A DNA stretch of 64,000 bases from Coriaria nepalensis. Lineage: Eukaryota; Streptophyta; Magnoliopsida; Cucurbitales; Coriariaceae. Location: positions 1,991,501 through 2,055,500 of the forward strand of contig CP114493.1 of the NCBI GenBank assembly GCA_027186245.1, in the 5' to 3' direction. A program made the translations under genes and the position numbers. Below are positions 59,473 through 64,000 of the stretch, piece by piece. The stretch's first letter is position 1, and each line of letters opens with the position of its first letter. The notes beneath the pieces were generated by a model. It made no database searches. It was not told the DNA's origin and saw only the letters and a program-made list of their open reading frames with translations.

Positions 59473-62400
59473 GGTGGAGGGTGAAAAATGTTAATAACCC
59501 CCAGCTTGAATAACAAGTGAGTAAGTTTATTTTTTTCTAAAGGTTTGGTAAACATATCAGCTGGTTGCTCTGAAGTATGGATAGCAACAGTTTGGATTAA
59601 ACAAAAAAAAATCTTCTCCCTCAACATGACAGTCAATTTTAATATGTTTGGTTCGCTCATGAAAGACCGAATTAGCTGCGATTTGTCTTGCAGAGCTGTT
59701 GTCACAATGAAGGGGAATTGGGGCAGAGCAAGTATGATCAAGGTCTTTCAAGAGATTAATAATCCATACAAGCTCACAATTTGTCATGGCTATGGAGCAA
59801 TATTTAGCCTCAGTGGAAGAACGAGAGACAATGTTCTATTTCTTTGTTTTCCAAGAGATCAGAGATCCACCAAGTACTATGTGAAAATCACTAACTGACC
59901 ACCTCGAGATCGGGCAAGAGGCCCAATCAGAATCGAAAAAGGCACTCTCAAGTCTATGGTAGAGGAAGACTTGTAGAACAAGCCTTGGCCAGGGTTTTGT
60001 TTGATGTATATGATGATTTTAAGAGCTGCTTCCTAGTGTGAAGTTTTAGACTTGTGCATATGTTGGCTCAAGGCTTGTACTGGAAAAGAGATATCTAGTA
60101 AGATACATAAGTCTACAAATGATTTGCTAGTATGGAGCTACACCAGATAATAAGGGATCAGTAGAATTTTGTCCGTATAAAACATCCAGCTCATGAGAAA
60201 TGATCTTCTAATTTTGATCCATAGGAACGGATGAAGGTTTAAAATCTACTAATCCCACTTCATGGGTCAACTCCATAGCATACTTCCTTTGTGTTATGCA
60301 AATGCCAGATGGGCTACGAAGAACCTCTAGGCCAAGAAAATACTTGAAACGGGAAGATAAGAAGTGTTTTGCTTTATTGATAGATTGTATATCAATTCTA
60401 GTGACCAGATGTCATCAATGTATATTAAGATAACAGTGAGAGCAGTAGAAGTTTTCTTTGTAAATAACAAATGATCATGAGGAGATTGGATGAAACCACC
60501 CTCAAGGAGAGCCTGAGTAAGTTTAAAGCTCCACCGCCTAGAGGCTTATTTGAGGCCATATAAAGATTTGACAAGCCGGCAAACCCTTTTTTCACCCTTA
60601 GAGCCATATCCCTGAGGTAAGGACATAAAAACTTCTTCTGTAAGGTCCCAATTTAAAAACGCATTGTAAACATAAAGTAGAACAATGGCCAGTTTTATTT
60701 TGCAGCAATGGCTATAAATGTTTGTACTATCACAATTTTTACTACAAGACTAAAAGTCTCTCTGAAACCAATGCCTTCTCTCTGCTTATACCTTTTAGCT
60801 ACTAAGCGAGCTTTGAATCTCTCTATTATGCCATCTACTTTAAGTTTGATCTTAAAAACCTACTTTCACCCAATTATTTTCTTGCCAGGTGAAAGAGGAA
60901 CCAACTGTCCATGTTTCATTAGATTCAAGTGCATCAAGTTCAACTTTCATAACATCACCCTATCGTGCATCAGTCATGGCTTTAGAGTAGGAAGATGGTT
61001 CAACAATTTGATCTAAATGAGATAGAAAGCACCAATGTTTTGGGAAACAAGGGAAGTAGTGTAATTGTCAGATATGGGATATTTAATGGAAACATAGTTT
61101 GAATGGATAGTAGGACAAGTATAATCTTGTATCCATATAGAAGGCTTGGTTATTCTAGAAGATCTTCTGATAGTGGTAATATTAAGTGATGGGGAAGAAG
61201 TAGTACTGAAGAGGAATTCTCTAAAGAAAAATTATAAGAATTTTCAAATGAAGGAGAAGAAACAGAACCTGACCTTTTTCCTGGGCAAGTGGAGAGGGAA
61301 CATGAGAGGATGAATATGGAGGCATGTCATGTAAGGAAACATGTTACCTCGAAAAAATGGGAGAATTTATCTTGGCCGATCTGAAGGGGAATACTTGTTC
61401 GTGAAAGATTATTAATCTGCTAGTAGAGAAAGAATGAGACTCAACATCATAGGCTACATACCCTTTCTTTGTTAATGTTTTTGTAAGATTTTTGAAGGTA
61501 ATCTGTTGATTGTGTATGTAGCTATATGTATGCATTCACCCCAGAAAATAGAAGGGAGATTGGCTTGTATTTTTAACGCTCTAGCAACCTCAAGAAGGTG
61601 TCTATGTTTTAATTCAACTATGCCTTTTTGCTGAGGAGTGTAGCTACAAGAGCTCTAGTGAATGATACATAAAGAAGACAAAAAAGTATTACAATCATGG
61701 TTGAAAAATTCGCCACCTTTATCAGTTCTAATTTGTTTCACAAGGACATTAAATTACCTTTGGCTTATAAGGATAAAGGATATGATGTTATGAAAAGAAT
61801 CTAATTTAGTTTGCATTAAAAATGTCTAGGTAGCCCTTGAGAAATCATCAACAATGGTTAGAAAGAATTTTGAACCATTGTGAATTTTTGTATTATATGG
61901 CCCCCAAACATTAATATGCAGTAATTGAAATAGAGTAGTAGAACGAGTGACACTATTTGCAAAAAGTAATCTAGATTGTTTGGTAAGAGGACAGATGGTG
62001 CAATTTTTTATTTCATGATGATCTGAATTACAATCAAAGCCATACACGATTTGAAATTTGGAATAGGAAACATGACCTAACCTACATGCCAAATAGAAGT
62101 AGACAGTTTATCTGTAGTAGTTACAAAGGTGAAATGAAGAAATTGAGCTAGGAGATGAGGAATCCATGGATAAAGTTTGAAAATGAATGAAAAAGTATAA
62201 ACCCTAATGTAATCTACCAATTTCAATCATATTCTCAGTTGAACGGTCCTGAAAAAGACGAAATAAATGGTGAAAAGTTACCAAGAAGTCAAAACCATTA
62301 GTGATTTTAAAGACTGATAACAAGTTGTATTTGAAGTTTGGAACTAAGAGAATATTTTTTAGACTGATATAGGGTGAAAGATTGACTGAACCAATGTGAG

Positions 62401-63792
62401 TTGCTAATGTTGTTTTTCCATTAGGTAGAATGATAGATGCAGATTGGTTACTAACACATCTAAAAGATGAACTTAATGTAGTTGAATCATGTCATATGGC
62501 TTATGGAACCTGTATTAATCACCTAATCAGAAAATCAGTCAAGTGAAAGTAAGGATTTGTGTATACCAACAACATTAACTATGTTTGGATAAGTCTTAGA
62601 TGCAGCTTGTGTAGTCTGAGAAGCAGCTTTCCCAAAGAGCTGAAGAATTTGGTTATATCGTTTTGTAGATAATTGTGAACTGGTGTTTAAAAGTTGGACT
62701 TGGACATTATTTGCAACATCTGAAGTTGAGGATGTCTGTTTGAAGTTCGGTCTTTGATTCTTGAATTTGAATCCTGGAAGAAATCCAATTAGTCTGCAGT
62801 AGTTATCCTTCTTATGGCCAAGAACATGGAAATACTCACATTTTGGCCTCTTATTATTTGAATAAGTCTTCTCTAGTGTTGGTGTTGTTTTTGGAATTTC
62901 AGCACTATAAAGTGCTGTTGTATCTACCGAACTTGGGTTTCCAGAGGTCAAGGCTCGTGTTTGTTTATCATCATTGATCATAGCAAATACTTTGTTCACA
63001 TATGGTAAAGGTACCAAAATAAGAATCTAGCTTCTTATATTTGAAAAACTATCATTCAATCCCAGAAGAAATTGCATCATTTTGTCTTGATCACCGATTC
63101 GATCATTGACCAATGTGGTAAATTCTTCCCATAGTAATTTGATTTGATAAAATATTTATCAATTGATGAGTTCCCTTGTGAAACAAGAGCAAGTTCCTTT
63201 TTAATTAAGTAAAACCGTGAGCCATCAATCTTGTCAAATCTTTTAGTAAGTTCATCCCCAAGTTCATCCCAAAGTTCTTTAGCATCAAAAGCAAAAATTG
63301 CCTCTTTTGATGATTCTTTTGAAACTAATTTTAAAATTCGGACACAAAGTGTAGCATTGCATCTTTTCAATGGAATCATAAAAGGTGAATCAGGATCAAG
63401 TTTGGTGAATCTACCTATGCTGAAACCAATTTTGTTCTTGAAGTGAAGAGAAAATTTCATTGAGCGGCTCCAATGGCTATAGTTCTCACTCCATGTGAGT
63501 TTTTCTAAGACAAATGATATCCCTAACATATATGCAGGGTGAATGAACAGAGGACTGCTAGTATCAATCTAAGGCAAGGCAGCAAGGTATGGATCAACAT
63601 GTGCCATTGAGGAAGTTGGAGAATTTGTGGCGGAGGTCGTATTGCCAGTAGAGGTCTACTGCGATTATTTTGGGGATTTTCTACGTTTTCTATAACTGTT
63701 GACATTGTTGCGATTTGTTGAATTGAAGTGATAAAGACGAGTTGAAATTGAGAGTAGAGAATCATGATGCAGAAATGAAGATCAGAAGCATA
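59473..63792 (-). pseudogene. Ty1/copia gag-pol (element F), domains complete but frames broken
   Basis: Minus strand, right to left: Gag N-part (63529-63077, LTWSENYSHWSRSMKFSL), Gag C-part (63017-62535) with a knuckle CEYFHVLGHKKDNYC whose second Cys is Phe, and protease near 62522-62489 reading VINTGSISHMT (catalytic Asp changed to Asn). Next are pre-integrase and integrase start (62092-61826, CRLGHVSYSKFQ, NCTICPLTKQSRLLF, INVWGPY...FLTIVDDFSR), IN end (61535-61344, GYVAYDVESHSFSTSRLIIF), RT (about 60950-60000; [18 protein letters not shown], with YIDDIW near 60425-60408), and RNase H (59787-59490, PLHCDNSSARQIAANSVFHE, IHTSEQPADMFTKPL). It is better preserved than the other elements, but has several shifts. 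It sits inside peptide gene 4. Confidence 0.9.
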
Positions 63793-63807
63793 CTGGCTCT
63801 GATACCA
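63793..63807 (-). other. Primer binding site of copia element F
   Basis: The minus strand reads TGGTATCAGAGCCAG right next to the 5' LTR, a full match to the initiator-Met tRNA 3' end used by plant copia elements. Confidence 0.9.
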
Positions 63808-64000
63808 TATCAAGAAACAGAAGAGGATCAAGAACCAAAGGAAGATTACACAGAATGGGGAGAGAGAGAAGGGAAGAGAGAGAGAATGAGAGAGAAAACA
63901 ATAATTCTTTCTATTCACTTATAATTGTAAAATACATGTAGGTTTATCTTAAATACCATGATTAATAACTAACTAATCAGTAAATTAATCATTTACAGCC
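63808..64000 (-). repeat. 5' LTR of copia element F (cut by window end)
   Basis: Aligns with 59233-59427. About 37 bp of the expected 230 bp lie beyond the window. The GA-rich stretch near 63860-63900 is slightly longer than in the 3' LTR. Confidence 0.85.

Noticed and set aside
63231..63446. Plus-strand frames at 63231-63446 and 59545-59898 (117 codons)
   Set aside because: They lie opposite well-identified Gag and RNase H coding sequence of copia element F and are antisense shadows.

Overview
The window looks like AT-rich nuclear DNA of a flowering plant, probably a eudicot. Three things point there: many decayed Ty1/copia elements primed by initiator-Met tRNA (TGGTATCAGAGC or TGGTATCAAAGC), relics of plant DNA transposons (CACTA, MULE, hAT), and a conserved plant microRNA family (MIR169). 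The species cannot be named from sequence alone. Most of the window is transposon wreckage. Few reading frames exceed 100 codons, and nearly all of those belong to broken elements.

Two non-transposon systems stand out. The first is a set of three MIR169-type hairpin loci on the minus strand (9521-9670, 26104-26268, 32874-33038). Each has a TATA box about 110 bp upstream on the same strand. Copies 2 and 3 lie inside a tandem segmental duplication of about 4.1 kb units (24747-28790 and 31299-35445) that also carries a degraded CACTA transposase. Hairpin, promoter and upstream region are identical over 578 bp between copies 2 and 3, while the flanks have clearly diverged, which suggests recent gene conversion.

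The second is a co-oriented array on the plus strand encoding small secreted proteins with the pattern C-x3-C-x18-20-C-x3-C: 37521-37955, 44911-45195, 49679-50095, and a fourth copy starting at 59058 that is cut by a Ty1/copia insertion just before its cysteine motif. The genes are single-exon and AT-rich, each with an N-terminal hydrophobic signal segment and a TATA box upstream. They resemble alpha-hairpinin-type helical hairpins in cysteine pattern but have a longer inter-pair loop. I do not recognise the exact family.

Layout: 1-2.6 kb copia (minus); 2.8-4.6 kb LTR (plus); 4.6-7.3 kb dispersed LTR-like repeat with 10-bp minisatellites; 7.3-8.6 kb LTR-like; 9.4-10.4 kb MIR169 copy 1; 10.5-11.9 kb repeats; 11.9-13.2 kb two copia fragments head to head; 13.2-17.8 kb copia (minus); 20.6-23.6 kb copia (plus); 24.7-35.4 kb tandem duplication with MIR169 copies 2 and 3, CACTA relics and an LTR-like spacer; 37.5-59.2 kb secreted-peptide array interrupted by a MULE (about 39-43.5 kb), an LTR-like block (47.6-48.8 kb), a hAT relic (50.6-51.6 kb) and a copia element (51.8-56.8 kb); 59.2-64 kb copia inserted in the fourth peptide gene.
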